From positions 1 to 56,293 of the IMG/VR virus record IMGVR_UViG_3300037517_000147: a DNA stretch of 56,293 nt. One strand, 5' to 3'. Made by a program: the position numbers and the translations under genes. The stretch's first letter is position 1. Every line of letters begins with the position of its first letter. Positions 22,695 to 34,100 of this stretch are shown here, one piece after another. The DNA comes from a virus. The notes below the pieces were generated by a model. It was not told the DNA's origin. It did not search any database and saw only the letters and a program-made list of their open reading frames with translations.

Positions 22695-24302
22695 ATGCCG
22701 TTCATTGCCGCGTTTACCGCTGCCGAAGCCGCTCTTGCCGCCGAAGCCGCTATTGCCGCCGAAGCTGCTCTCGCCGCTGAAGCCGCTGCCGCTGCTAGTA
22801 CTGCCGCCGCTGGAACCCAAACTGCCGCTCAAGCCGCCGCCGCTGCTCAAGCCGCTCAAGCTGCCCAAGCTGCCCAAGCCGGTATTATGGGTGCGCAAAC
22901 TGCTGGAGCCGGAGCTACTGGGGCAGGTATCATGGCTGAAGCGGCTCCGGCAATTGAAGCTGCTACGGCTATCGGTGGGCAGGGCGCTGGTTCGGCTGCA
23001 ACTCAATCAGCGATGCAATCAGCGATGCAAACTGCTGGTACTGCGCCGGGGGGCATCACCGCAGTGCCCCAACCTGCTGGCGTTACGCCGCTGACCCCTG
23101 CTGGTACTACGCCGCTGACCCCCGCTGGTGATTTGAGCATGCAGCTACCCCAAGGATTTGGACAGCAACTCCAAAATGTACAGGGCTTAACCCAAGGTCC
23201 TGGCGTCCAAGTCGCTTCGGCAAGCCCCGGCGCGGGGCTTGAAACTATTGCTTCCCGTGCCCCTGGAACCAGCCCGGCTCTTACAAGTTTTGACGCCTTT
23301 GGGACCCCTGCTCCAGCGGGTAGCCCTGCGGCAACGATGGCCGATCCTACGGGTTTAGCTCAAGCGCAACTTGATGCAACTGCTGCCACTGCGCCTAAGC
23401 CGTCTGGCTTCGATAAATTCACTGCGTTTGCTGATAAGCATCCGTTCATGACTGGCGCGGCGTTGTACACAGGCGCGTACAACCTGGGACTGCTTGACCA
23501 AGGAGGCGCAGAGATGCCTCAAAGAAAATCATATGGTCCTCAGTACCGGATGTCTGAAAACTTTCAGGCGATGGACCCCGACCCGAATGTGTACGTCCCC
23601 AGGTACGCTGCCGAAGGCGGTGTCATGTCGATTGATGGCCCAGAAGACCAGACGCCTACCACTCGGATGGAAGATGGCGACGCGCCCGGCTACGCCAAAG
23701 GCGGCTCTATGTCTGAGATGCTCAATTTCTATACTCGTTTGGCAGAGGGTGAACGTGGTCGGGGCGCGAGCGCCCCTAAGAGCGGGGATGTGGGCATTTA
23801 CTACGACCTTGACCCCGACACCCGCTACCAAGACGCTCTGACGGCCGCGCAGATTCGTCAAGCCAAACTCAATAAACGCTCAAATCTGCGCATGCCCAAC
23901 AAGGGCGTTATGCGCAGGCCAACACCGATGGGTCAAATCAATCTGGCTCCGCCCGGTGCCAAAGATCAGGGCGAAGCAACGGAAGCAGCAAGGGGCGGCA
24001 TCATGCAAGCCTCGGATTCATCGCTTGGCGGCTATGCTTCTGGCGGCAGTCCTCGTCTGCTCAAAGGCCCCGGTGACGGCATGAGTGACAACATCCCAGC
24101 CATGATTGGTAGAAAGCAGCCTGCCCGTCTGGCCGATGGCGAGTTTGTCATCCCTGCCGATGTAGTGTCGCACCTTGGCAATGGTTCCACCGAGGCTGGG
24201 GCCAAGCGTTTGCATGAGATGATGAACAAAGTGCGCAAGGCGCGTACTGGCAATCCGAAGCAAGGCAAGCAGATCAATCCTAAGAAGTACATGCCAGCAT
24301 GA
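22695..24302 (+). CDS. Ala-rich internal virion protein
   Basis: A 535-residue protein. Residues 1-100 are Ala-rich repeats (AAEAALAAEAAIAAEAALAA), a long helix of low complexity. Residues 230-260 have KFTAFADKHPFMTGAALYTG. Several Gly-Gly motifs follow (YAAEGGVMSIDG, YAKGGSMSEML, ARGGIMQ, YASGG). The conserved C-terminus has RLADGEFVIPADVVSHLGNG and STEAGAKRLHEMMNKVRKAR, a pattern widespread in aquatic phage virion proteins. It overlaps the GNAT gene by 4 nt. An ejection or core role is inferred from its place before the two giant virion proteins. Confidence 0.8.
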   Translation: MPFIAAFTAAEAALAAEAAIAAEAALAAEAAAAASTAAAGTQTAAQAAAAAQAAQAAQAAQAGIMGAQTAGAGATGAGIMAEAAPAIEAATAIGGQGAGSAATQSAMQSAMQTAGTAPGGITAVPQPAGVTPLTPAGTTPLTPAGDLSMQLPQGFGQQLQNVQGLTQGPGVQVASASPGAGLETIASRAPGTSPALTSFDAFGTPAPAGSPAATMADPTGLAQAQLDATAATAPKPSGFDKFTAFADKHPFMTGAALYTGAYNLGLLDQGGAEMPQRKSYGPQYRMSENFQAMDPDPNVYVPRYAAEGGVMSIDGPEDQTPTTRMEDGDAPGYAKGGSMSEMLNFYTRLAEGERGRGASAPKSGDVGIYYDLDPDTRYQDALTAAQIRQAKLNKRSNLRMPNKGVMRRPTPMGQINLAPPGAKDQGEATEAARGGIMQASDSSLGGYASGGSPRLLKGPGDGMSDNIPAMIGRKQPARLADGEFVIPADVVSHLGNGSTEAGAKRLHEMMNKVRKARTGNPKQGKQINPKKYMPA

Positions 24303-24730
24303 TCCAAGTCTCTATGGTTCCTTCCCAGTACATTGACACGTGCTGGAAACAGGTCGAACCATATCTGGACCGTGCGGCAGACTACACGTTTGGGCGATAC
24401 ACCGTAGACGATATTTACGACTCGGTCAAAGACTATGACTACCACTTGTGGGTTGCGTTTGAAGACGAGAAAATCGTGGGCGCAGTAGTCACCAACTTTG
24501 TTGTTTATCCCAAACGCAAAGTCCTTTGCATGTCGTTTTGCGGCGGTGAAAAATTGAAAGAATGGAAAGACCCGATGCTTAAGCTGTTGCAGCGTTTTGC
24601 ATGGGACATGGGTTGTGATGGCATCGAGGCTACGGCACGTCGTGGATGGGCCAAGGTTTTTCAAAATGACGGGTATAAAAGTAACTGGGTGACTTTTGAG
24701 TTGCCGGTTGAAGGAGCGCATCATGGGTAA
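24299..24730 (+). CDS. GNAT-like acetyltransferase
   Basis: A 143-residue protein with a GNAT-like order: N-terminal helix QYIDTCWKQVEPYLDRAADY, strands HLWVAFEDEKIVGAVVTNFV and KVLCMSFCGGEKLKEWKDPM, helix LLQRFAWDMGCDGIEATARR, then GWAKVFQNDGYKSNWVTFEL. The R-x-G-W-A-K-V-F-x-x-D-G-Y end is typical of acyl-CoA N-acyltransferases that recur beside phage internal virion genes. Target unknown: a virion protein or a host protein. It is coupled to both neighbours by 4-nt and 8-nt overlaps. Confidence 0.82.
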   Translation: MIQVSMVPSQYIDTCWKQVEPYLDRAADYTFGRYTVDDIYDSVKDYDYHLWVAFEDEKIVGAVVTNFVVYPKRKVLCMSFCGGEKLKEWKDPMLKLLQRFAWDMGCDGIEATARRGWAKVFQNDGYKSNWVTFELPVEGAHHG

Positions 24731-27700
24731 AGGCGGCGGCGGCGGAACTACGCAAAGCACTGGAACGACATACACCACAAACGTTCCCGAATACGCGGAA
24801 CCGTATGTCCATACGATGCTGGGCGCGACCCAGAAGCAGTTGTTTGATATGCGGACAACGCAGGATAGGTACGACCCCGATACAGGCGTACTCACTCCTG
24901 GGACAACTGAAATCACTGGTTTCAAGCCGTATAAGCCTTACAGCACTGACCCGTCGGCGTACGTGGCCCCTTTCTCGCCCACGCAGCAGCAGGCGTTTGA
25001 GGGCATCAGGCAACTAGGCCCGTCTCAACTTGGTCAGGTTGGCGGTCAACTTGCTGGCGCAGCCACGATGGGTGCTTTGGGTACCGGCTACGACCCCTAT
25101 CGCATGGGTCAGTTCACCTCGGAACGCGCCGCGCAGTACATGAACCCGTTCCTTGAGACGGCTATGGAGCCGCAGCTTCGTGAGGCGCAGCGGGCTTCTG
25201 AGGTACAACGCACGATAGATCAGGCGCAAGCCACCCGTGCCGGTGCGTTTGGAGGTGGCCGTCAGGCTATCGTAGAGGCTGAGCGCCAGCGCAACCTGGG
25301 CACTCAAATGGGTGATATCCGTGCCCGTGGGTACCAGACTGCGTTTGATCAAGCGCAGCAGAACTTTGCCCGTGAACAGCAGATGCGTGAGCAGTCTCGC
25401 CAGTATGGTGCAGGTCTGGGCATGCAGGGTCTTCAGACCGCGCTTCAGGGCGCAGGTCAGATGGGTACTCTAGGCCAGCAAGAGTTTGGCCAGCGGCAAG
25501 CCGCTCTCGGCATGCAGCAGCAAGTCGGCTCAATGCAGCAGTCGCTGGAACAGCAAAAGATCAATCAGGCGATTCAAGATTTCGCCAACGCACAGCAGTA
25601 CCCGCTCATGCAGTTGGGCACGATGTCCAATATGTTGCGGGGTCTGCCAATGCAGGCCCAAACTACCAACCAGTACGTCGCGGCTCCGAACCCGATCACT
25701 CAAGGTATTGGTGTGGCTGGCGCTGGTGCGTCTATCTACAACGCGCTGAAGGCTGAAGGCGGCGTCATCAAAGAGATGGCTGAAGGAGGCATCGCCTCGG
25801 TCCCCCGCTACGATGTTGGTGGCGAGGTCTATTCAGACCTGACGGACATGAGTGTTGACCAGCTAAGGAATGTCATCAGGGAGTCCTCAAGCCAGCGCAT
25901 CAAAGAAATGGCCAAGGGAATCTTGGCTGAGAAAGCCGCCCAGCGTATGTACGGCGGCGGCATCGTTGCGTTTCAGCGTGGTGGTGTTCCCTCTGCTGGT
26001 TCAGTCGAGCCTTTCGAGAGTCAAGCTGATCTTTTACAAGAGTATAGGGCCTTTAATAATTTGCTTAATAGCCCTGCGGATTTTAAAAGGTTCGCAGATT
26101 CCGCTAGAAAAGAAAGTGGCCGTACAGACAAAGATGAAGGTTATAGAGATTCTGATATCAGAAGAATGGTGTCGTACTCTAGGGACAGAAGAGGTGCGCT
26201 GATAAATACTGCGGGACCGAGTGACGAGATGAGTGCCGGGGAAGCAGAGGCTCGCCTCACTCCTCCTACTGTTCCTCTTGAGCCTGTCAATTTGGGTATC
26301 GCAGGGGCAACGGGACCACAAGCTGCTCCTCCCACAGCGTCTCGATCTCTTGCGCCTGCACAAGCGGCGGCTGAAGCACCGCTTGTGGGTGGGATGTTCA
26401 CGCCCCCGACCAAAAACGCAGACGATCCCAGAATTGGGCAGATCGTTGAATACTACAAAAACAACCTCGCTGTAGCCTCCGGCTTGCCGCTTAATGCTGG
26501 CAAGCATTTTTCGCGTGAAGTGGTTGATCGGGCGCAAGAAGAAGCTGATGCGACTCTGAGGAGATTGGAGGAAAACTTCGGCATGAGGCTGGCTTCGGCG
26601 CGACCTCCTCGTGCCCAGACTGCACCACCTGTTGTACCACAAGCCGAACCTGCGCCCGCCGCAATTACGGCGGCTGCTCAACCCGCTCCTGTGGTGGCCC
26701 CTGCGGCTGCGCCCGCTGGAATTATGGAGGCTGCTCAACCCGCTCCTGTGGAGGTCCCTGCGGGCGGTGCGGCTACGGCTGATGATCGGGCTGGTGAAGC
26801 TGAAGCACAAGGCGCTGGGATTACTTCCGTTGCTCCTCCCCCTGCGGCGGCTCCTGTAGCCCCTTCGGGAGCTACTCCTTCGGCTGAGAGGGTTGCTGGT
26901 GAAGCCGAAGCACGGGCTGGCACCGCTCCTGTTACCGCAGAACCCACATTCACTGGCACACTGGCTGATGCGCAGCGTGCTGAATACGAGGCGCGTACAA
27001 GGGCGAATCGTCCGGTGTCGGCCTTTTTAGAGGATATTGAAACTGGCAAGCCTGAGAACACTGCTGTTGCAGAGTACCGCAAGCAGGTCATGGCTGAGCG
27101 TGCCAACGCCAAAGATGAAGCTGAGCGTCAACGCCACATGCGCCTTGCGCAGTTCTTCGCTAAGTGGGGTTCGACTCCCGGCCCCACTCTGGCTGCTGGT
27201 CTGAACGCGCTTGAGAAAACCATTCCTGATTTGATTTCTGACGAAAAAGAGCAGAAGAAAATAAAGCGCGAACTTGACAAGGTCATGTATGACATCGACA
27301 ACTCCATCCGGTTGGAGAAGCTTGGCGACATGAAAGAGGCACGCGCCCTCAAGGAGAAGGCTGCCGACCGCGCTATGAATCTGCAAGAACGTCTGATGCA
27401 GGTTCAGCAGAGCGAAGAAGCGTCTAAGCGCAATTTGGAGGGCACTAAGTTCTCGGCTAATGCACAGGTACGCGCTGCGGAAATTCGCGCGAAAGACGAA
27501 TCTGCTAACCGCGCTCAACGTAGTGGAGAGATTGCGGACGCCAAAAGGTTTAGCCAGTATCAGGTTGCTAGCGAACAAGAGCGCCGTACGTTGGAGCGTA
27601 TTGCGTTTGAAGAAAATGGCGACCAACACAAGGCCGATCTAAAGACCGCAGCGTTGAGAAACGAAAAAGGCGAGATACCAGCGGGCATGGAGAAAAAAGT

Positions 27701-28166
27701 CGCTGAGGCACAAGGACGTATTAATGAACGCCAAAAAGGGTGGACCGCTAGGGCGCAAGCCGCCAGAAGTAACACTGACATGGCCTATGGCCGTCTCGGC
27801 CTTCAAACTTCTGGTTCCCCTGCCGGGGCCGGTGCGGCAGCATCTTCAGCCCCAACCGCAGATCGTGTGGCAGGGGCGGCAGCTAGTCTTGGTCTAAGTA
27901 ACGCCCCGCCGCCTTCAGGGGGCACTGCACCGCCTTCAGGAGCCGCTGCGCCATCTCCGGGAGCCACTGCGCCGAAACCGCAACCTGCTGCGTCAGACGC
28001 TGCAAATTTACCAAACGTAGCGCGAGTTGAGCTTGCAAGGCAAGAGTTGGCACAAGCCCAACAATTTCTCGTAGCGGCTACAAATTCAAAAGATACGAAG
28101 GCAATTGAGCGTTATGCTGCCGATGTTGCAAGACTTCAGCAAAAGCTCAACGCATTGACGAGGTAA
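24723..28166 (+). CDS. Large internal virion (ejection) protein, 1147 residues
   Basis: The protein starts GKGGGGGTTQSTGTTYTTNV and PEYAEPYVHTMLGATQKQLF, a start known from internal virion proteins of environmental podoviruses. Residues 110-310 are Gln-rich helices (REAQRASEVQRTIDQAQATR, AFGGGRQAIVEAERQRNLGT). Residues 340-430 carry Gly-Gly motifs (AEGGVIKEMAEGGIASVPRY, MYGGGIVAFQRGG). Residues 500-740 are a Pro/Ala-rich linker with AGEAEA repeated three times. Residues 770-1000 are a charged coiled coil. Bases about 26025-26230 are A/T-rich. It is probably ejected or held around the DNA. The ATG at 24723 has GAAGGAG upstream; an earlier in-frame ATG lies inside the GNAT gene. Confidence 0.8.
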   Translation: MGKGGGGGTTQSTGTTYTTNVPEYAEPYVHTMLGATQKQLFDMRTTQDRYDPDTGVLTPGTTEITGFKPYKPYSTDPSAYVAPFSPTQQQAFEGIRQLGPSQLGQVGGQLAGAATMGALGTGYDPYRMGQFTSERAAQYMNPFLETAMEPQLREAQRASEVQRTIDQAQATRAGAFGGGRQAIVEAERQRNLGTQMGDIRARGYQTAFDQAQQNFAREQQMREQSRQYGAGLGMQGLQTALQGAGQMGTLGQQEFGQRQAALGMQQQVGSMQQSLEQQKINQAIQDFANAQQYPLMQLGTMSNMLRGLPMQAQTTNQYVAAPNPITQGIGVAGAGASIYNALKAEGGVIKEMAEGGIASVPRYDVGGEVYSDLTDMSVDQLRNVIRESSSQRIKEMAKGILAEKAAQRMYGGGIVAFQRGGVPSAGSVEPFESQADLLQEYRAFNNLLNSPADFKRFADSARKESGRTDKDEGYRDSDIRRMVSYSRDRRGALINTAGPSDEMSAGEAEARLTPPTVPLEPVNLGIAGATGPQAAPPTASRSLAPAQAAAEAPLVGGMFTPPTKNADDPRIGQIVEYYKNNLAVASGLPLNAGKHFSREVVDRAQEEADATLRRLEENFGMRLASARPPRAQTAPPVVPQAEPAPAAITAAAQPAPVVAPAAAPAGIMEAAQPAPVEVPAGGAATADDRAGEAEAQGAGITSVAPPPAAAPVAPSGATPSAERVAGEAEARAGTAPVTAEPTFTGTLADAQRAEYEARTRANRPVSAFLEDIETGKPENTAVAEYRKQVMAERANAKDEAERQRHMRLAQFFAKWGSTPGPTLAAGLNALEKTIPDLISDEKEQKKIKRELDKVMYDIDNSIRLEKLGDMKEARALKEKAADRAMNLQERLMQVQQSEEASKRNLEGTKFSANAQVRAAEIRAKDESANRAQRSGEIADAKRFSQYQVASEQERRTLERIAFEENGDQHKADLKTAALRNEKGEIPAGMEKKVAEAQGRINERQKGWTARAQAARSNTDMAYGRLGLQTSGSPAGAGAAASSAPTADRVAGAAASLGLSNAPPPSGGTAPPSGAAAPSPGATAPKPQPAASDAANLPNVARVELARQELAQAQQFLVAATNSKDTKAIERYAADVARLQQKLNALTR

Positions 28167-28169
28167 GAC

Positions 28170-31100
28170 ATGAACTTTAACGTCGAGAATGCTCGTAAGG
28201 ACGGGTTCACCGACGCAGAGATTGCGGCTGCGCTCGGCCAAAAGTTTAATCTCGACATTCAGAAAGCGTTAAAAGACGGCTTTACGCACAGAGAAATTGT
28301 TGAAGCCATAGCGACTCGGTACACCGGGGGCACTGCTCCCCCCACAGTCACAGCAGGGCAAGCTGCTCCTCCCACAGTCACACCGGGGCAAGCTGCTCCT
28401 GTGGCAAGTCAGCCTGAGCCAAGGCCGGAAGACCAAAGCGTTTTTCGTCAGTTTGCAGATGTGCCGCTCAAGCTGGCAGGGGGCGTCACTACCGGCATCC
28501 GCTTGATCTCTGACGCCTTCGGAGCAGACACGGCGTTGTCCAAGAGTTTGCGCGGCGCAGAAGACTGGATTGCTGAACTCTACAGCGCCCAGTCCAAACA
28601 GGACAGCAAGCGCATGGCGCAGATCATGAAGGAGGCTGAGGACAAGGGTGTCCTTGACCAAGTCATGGCTGGCGTGAAAGCGTTTCAGGTTGCCCCTGTT
28701 GACCTAGTTGTCAACGCGCTTGGTACGTCTGCTCCTGCTATCTTGGCCTCTGTCGGTGCGTTTGTTCTTGGTGCTCCCGCCGCTGCAACTGCTGCCGCTA
28801 CGCTTGGTACTGGCGCGGTCATGGGTGCGGGCACGATTAAGAGCGCGGTCTACGACGCTACGAAAGAGATTCTCACCGGCCAGAAAGAACTCAGTCTGAC
28901 GCCCGAACAGATCGAAAAAATCGCCGTTGATGCACAGGCGTACGGCGGCAAGAACCTCGACTCTATCCTGCTAGGCTCCATCATTGGCGCAGTCGGTGCA
29001 AAGACAGGCGCTGAACCCATCATCGCGCGGGCGTTGGCAAAACAAATTGCTGGCAAAGCCGTAGAGAAGGGCGCGACCGAGACGGCGCTGAAGACCGCAT
29101 CAAGGGAAGCCGCTGAACTGGCGGCTAAGCGCGGCATCACCAAGCAAGCAGCAATAACCGGCGGCAAAGAGTTCGGCACTGAGTTTATTCAGGGTGGCCA
29201 AGAGCAGTTGGCTCAGAACATCGCTCAGCAGCGCGAAGGCTTTGATGTGCCCACCATGCGCGGTGTGGTTGGGCAAGGTACGCTTGAGGGCCTTGCTGGT
29301 CTTGGTATGGGCGCAACCGCTGGCGGGCGTGAAGCGTACACAGGCAAGCGTGAGTTTTTCCGCGACCAGCCCACTACTAAGGCTGCTGACGACGCTCTTA
29401 GGGAGACGGTCTTTACAACAGCGGGCGAGAACAAACAGTTCAAACCACCCGCGCCCGGCTCTGATGACTTGAATCTGCTGGTGCCTGCCACGGACGCTGC
29501 TGGCAAGCCTCTGGTTGGAGCCGCCCCTGAAACTACAGCGGGCAAGACCAGGGCCGACACCGAGGCCGCAGCCGCCAAACTCCGTCTTGATGAGGCCACC
29601 ACAAAAGCCACCGAGTACCTTGCAGGGATTGATGCTGGCGGCACAATTAAACAGCCTGAGTATCGTAAAGTCGCTCAAGCGCTTGGTCTCAAAATTCCAG
29701 TCGGCACGAGCAATCTTGCCGGAATCGAACTTATCCGTGCCCATCTCGGACAGCAAGGAGCGCCAAGTGTCTCAACTACAGGAAATGTCGATCAAGCAGG
29801 TGGAGCAGGCGTTGGCATGGCTGGACAGTCCGGTGCAATCGACACCGCCGGAGGAACTACAGCAGCTAAACCCGGTGGAGTGGATGTTGCTGGAGCAGCT
29901 ACTACAACAACTGCTGCTGGAAAAGGAGCAAAGCCGGGTGCAGTAACTCCCACCACTTCCGCAGGATTACAGGAGCAATTTTTTGTTGGCTTTTCCGACG
30001 ATCTAGTTGCTCGTGTTGCTAATGACCCAAAACTTAGCGCCGATCTACGCAAAGACGCCGCTGAAGAACTAGAGCGCCGTAAAGCCGCCGCTACTAAGCC
30101 AAAGAGCGCTGCGCAGACTGACGAGGACTTGCTCAATGATCTTCTTGGCGGAGACTCATCTCTGTCTGCTAGACGCACTGGCGCTGAGATGTCTCGTGAT
30201 GAGCAGTTGGACAAGCTTGGTCGTCGGTATGGTCTGAGCAGAAGTGCAGATGAGTCGGCACAGCAGTTCGGTGCGCGTATCAAAGAAGCCATTGCTTTTG
30301 AAAAGGCGCGGGAAGGCAGACCTATGTCTGATATTCCCGCCACCGAACTTGCTGGCCAGACTTTGCGCGAAGAAACTTCATACGTACCACCTGATCTTCA
30401 GATCGAGGCATACGAGGCTGAGCGGCAAAAGTTCAACCAGACCATCGAAGACGAGTCCGAACAACTACCCGCCTACGACAAGCTGACCAACGATGAGCGG
30501 CGCGTCTACTTCCAAGAGGGCATTGCACGTCCCGGTGCTGGCACCGCCCAAGAACACGCCCGTGCGGCACGCAGGCTGTCTGACTACAGGCTGGGCAAAA
30601 GGGAAGAGACCATCGAAGGAGAGACGAAAGGCAGAGAGGACTACAACCGCGAGCGTGATTCGTTTGGGCGTAAGACTGGACTGTCGTATTCGTTCCCGGC
30701 GTGGAACTCTTTGTCGGACGAGAGCAAGCGGCTCTTTACTGCAATCAATAAAACGAACAGTGCGATTGAGCAGTACTCTGCCTTCCAAGCCGTCAAAGCG
30801 CAGATTCAGAAAGAAAAGACTGACGAAGCTTCAAGAGAGGCGCTGGCCCAAGCCGAAACGGATGCAACGCGCCAGATGCTCGATGCAGCGGAGCGCGCCC
30901 GCAAGTCTCAGCCCGCAGGCAAGGGAGACATCCTGCCTGACAACATCATCGAGGCGCTTGCCAAAGGTGACATAAAGACCGTACTGAACTACATCAGCGA
31001 GAAAGGCAACGGGCTAAAGCTCAAGAAGGTAAGCGACTTCTTTCTGGCTGGTGTTCAGCGCGGCAAAACTGGAAGCCTTAAGCCACGTTTTGCGCGGCGT

Positions 31101-34100
31101 CCGGTCAACATTCGTAATTCGGTTGCCATGCAGGTCTTTCGTGGGCTTGCAAGCACGCTGAACAACATCGAGGGCTTCAAGGTCAACGTTGTGTACGACG
31201 AGAACATGGTCTATGACCAGATTGCTCGTTACGATGCCAACACCAACACACTGTATGTCGGCCCGAACGGGCTGGATGAAGCCACCATTCTTCATGAATT
31301 GGTGCATGCCGCTACGGTCAAGATCATCCATCAGTTCTACATCGACCCGTCTGTGTTGACGGAGCGTTCTCGCAAAGCAGTTGAGCAACTTATCAGGGTT
31401 GCGGCAGCGGCCAAATCGCGCCTTGGCAGCAAGTACCCGAATGCGTTTGAGAACCTCTACGAGTTCGTCGCTTACTCCCAGACGGACATGGACTTTCAGT
31501 ATGACTTGGCGCAGCAGCAAGTTGGCAAGTTGGCTGAAGCCACTGCAAAGACTGAAGAACAAGCGCAGGATATCCAGCTTGAGCGCGAAGCAAAAGGGGG
31601 CGAGTCCCGCTATGACTCGTTCATGGACAACTTGTGGGGTGCGTACACCGGCACGCTAGCGTATCTCTACAAGCTGTTTACGCCCGGCGCTAAGAACACC
31701 AAGGTGTTGATGCCGACTGAGAAGTCGCGGACCACTAAAGCCAAGACAGCCAAACAAGAAAAAGCTGCTGAGACCAAAGCAGAGATTGAAGCCCGGCGTA
31801 TTGCTGCGGATGAGCGTGTTGAAGAACGAGAACTGTCATTGGCAGAGCGCGAAGCTCTTACGCCTGAGTCGTTGTTTGATGATCCAGACAAGGAGATGAA
31901 GGAAGCCAAGATCGAGCCTTTGCGCAGCGAGATGGTTATCCAGAACGGCGTAGCAAACCTCAAGCGCGAAATCTTGCGTGAACCCGGCTACAAAGGCAAT
32001 CTGCTGCTGGAAGCCTCAGAGATGGTTCAACTCATTCTTGCTGCACCCGAAGGCGGTATCACGCAGTTGGCTGGCAAGGAAGGCATCGGCGCGGAGCTTT
32101 ATGCCAAGATACCAAGGCTGCCCGCGCCGCCCCCGCTATTCAAAAAATCGAAGAAGGGTGCGGCTGCTGCTCCTGCCGCTGCCCCTGCTGCACAGCCTAC
32201 TGAGGGAGAAGAAAAAGAAACACGGGCTGGTGGTGTTAATAATACCCAGACACGCGAGTTCTACAAGCCCGGCGTCAAGGAAAAGATTGACTCGACGCCC
32301 GGAAAAATCTGGCGGTCTCTTACTACGGCTGCTGGGTGGAGAGAAACCGTCCGTCGGTTCCAAGACAAGAGCATTCAATCTCGTAGCCTGCACCGCAAGC
32401 TTGACTTGTCGGGTCTTATTAACCGGGACATGGACGGCGCGTTTAACAACTTCGACGAACAGCGCGATCTGGCGGCGGGCGAAGCACGTAACTTTGTGAA
32501 TCGGTACCTTCGCGTACCGATGGACAACATCAAGCAGTCAATCAGCGACTACGTCAAGATGACTGGGCAAAAGCTCGATGACGTGTTGATTGATCTGCAC
32601 ATGTTCTCAGAGATGTTTCACGAGCCTGAGCGCCGCAACGTAAAGTGGGTTACCTCTGTGCCGCTCAGCACAACAAAAAACATAAAACACAACGGACAGA
32701 TGGTTAGTGCGGCTCAGCGTCGCCTTGATATTCTTGGTGACCCTAGGTCTAATAAATCAGGTCTCAAAGATCGTATTGAGTTGACCGAAGCTCAGCAGCG
32801 GCAGCTTTGGGATGAACTGACTCACCTAGCCAACAATTATGCAGACCCTGCTGGTGACAGTATTCGGCCCGGCATAAAAGACATCAATAAAGACTCTTCT
32901 GACTACAACGTGCTGGGTATCAACCAAGACGAAGTTGACTTGCGTATGCAAGAGTACCAAGCACTTCCTGACGAGCAGAGACAGTTGCTGGATAAAATTT
33001 TTGCTGAAGCCCGAGAGATCACCAAGGTCACGGCTGATCTGAACAAGATCGGCAACTACTGGTCGTTCCCCGTGTCCAATCTGGTCGGCATGTACAACTA
33101 TCAGCACTACATGCCGTTCAAGGGCGTGTCAAAACATTCTGTGGCGGATGAATTCACTTCCTTTGATAACAAGGCAACGGGTAAAGAACTACAAGAGATT
33201 ATCTATTCTGCGGACGGCCGTTTTAGTACTTCTGATAACCCATTCTTGCAGATGATGAGCGATGCCTTCCGGTCTGCTGGTCGGGCTGGCCGTCGCAACT
33301 ACATGCAGTCAATCAAAAATGCGGTCAAGCCAAACAAGTACAACCCAACTGGCACAGGCGTCATTGAGGATGGTGAAGTTGTTGCCCATATCGAATTTGC
33401 GGAACGCAACACTGTTGATCTGACTGAGTTCAAGGGCGACAGCAACATCTTTGTCTACAACCCAGATGGGTCGATAGACATTGTCAAAATCAGAGACCCC
33501 AAACTTATAGACGCGCTGCGTTATTCGTTCCGTGATGCAGCGCCTACGCTCGACATGCTGAACTCCGTGACGGGCTTTTTTGGTGCCATGCACACGCGGT
33601 ACAACTACAACTTTGCGCCGCTTAACTTTGTGCGTGACTCATTGACCAACGCATGGACTATGGGTGCAGAGCTTGGACCGATGAAGTCCGCGCAGTACAT
33701 CAAGACCATCAGTGCAATGGTGGTCAAGAACGGTCTTGGCAAGGCTATGGAAGTGGCTATCTTGCATGAGAAGGGCGATCCAGTAAGTGCGCGAATGCTG
33801 GCTGATCTTGCCAGCAAAGACCCCTTCGTGCGTGACATGGTTGAGTACCTGCGCCGTGGCGGCAAGACCACTTACTTGGAGAGTTTCTCCCTCAAGTCCA
33901 GCCTGCATGACCTCAACACCGGTCTTGGCAAACGTCGAATCTTAGACAACGTTGAGAAATTCAATAAGTTCGTCGATGTGTGGAACGACATGTTTGAATT
34001 CACAAGCCGCACCGCTGCCTTTGCGCTGCGCAAAGAAGAGCTTGTTAAGAAGAACATCGCCAAGGGAATGACAGAGGAAGCGGCCAACCGAGCCGCAGGA

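Noticed and set aside
24032-24925. Antisense frame of 297 codons opposite the GNAT region
   Set aside because: It crosses three well supported coupled sense genes, lacks a ribosome site and shows no recognisable domain.
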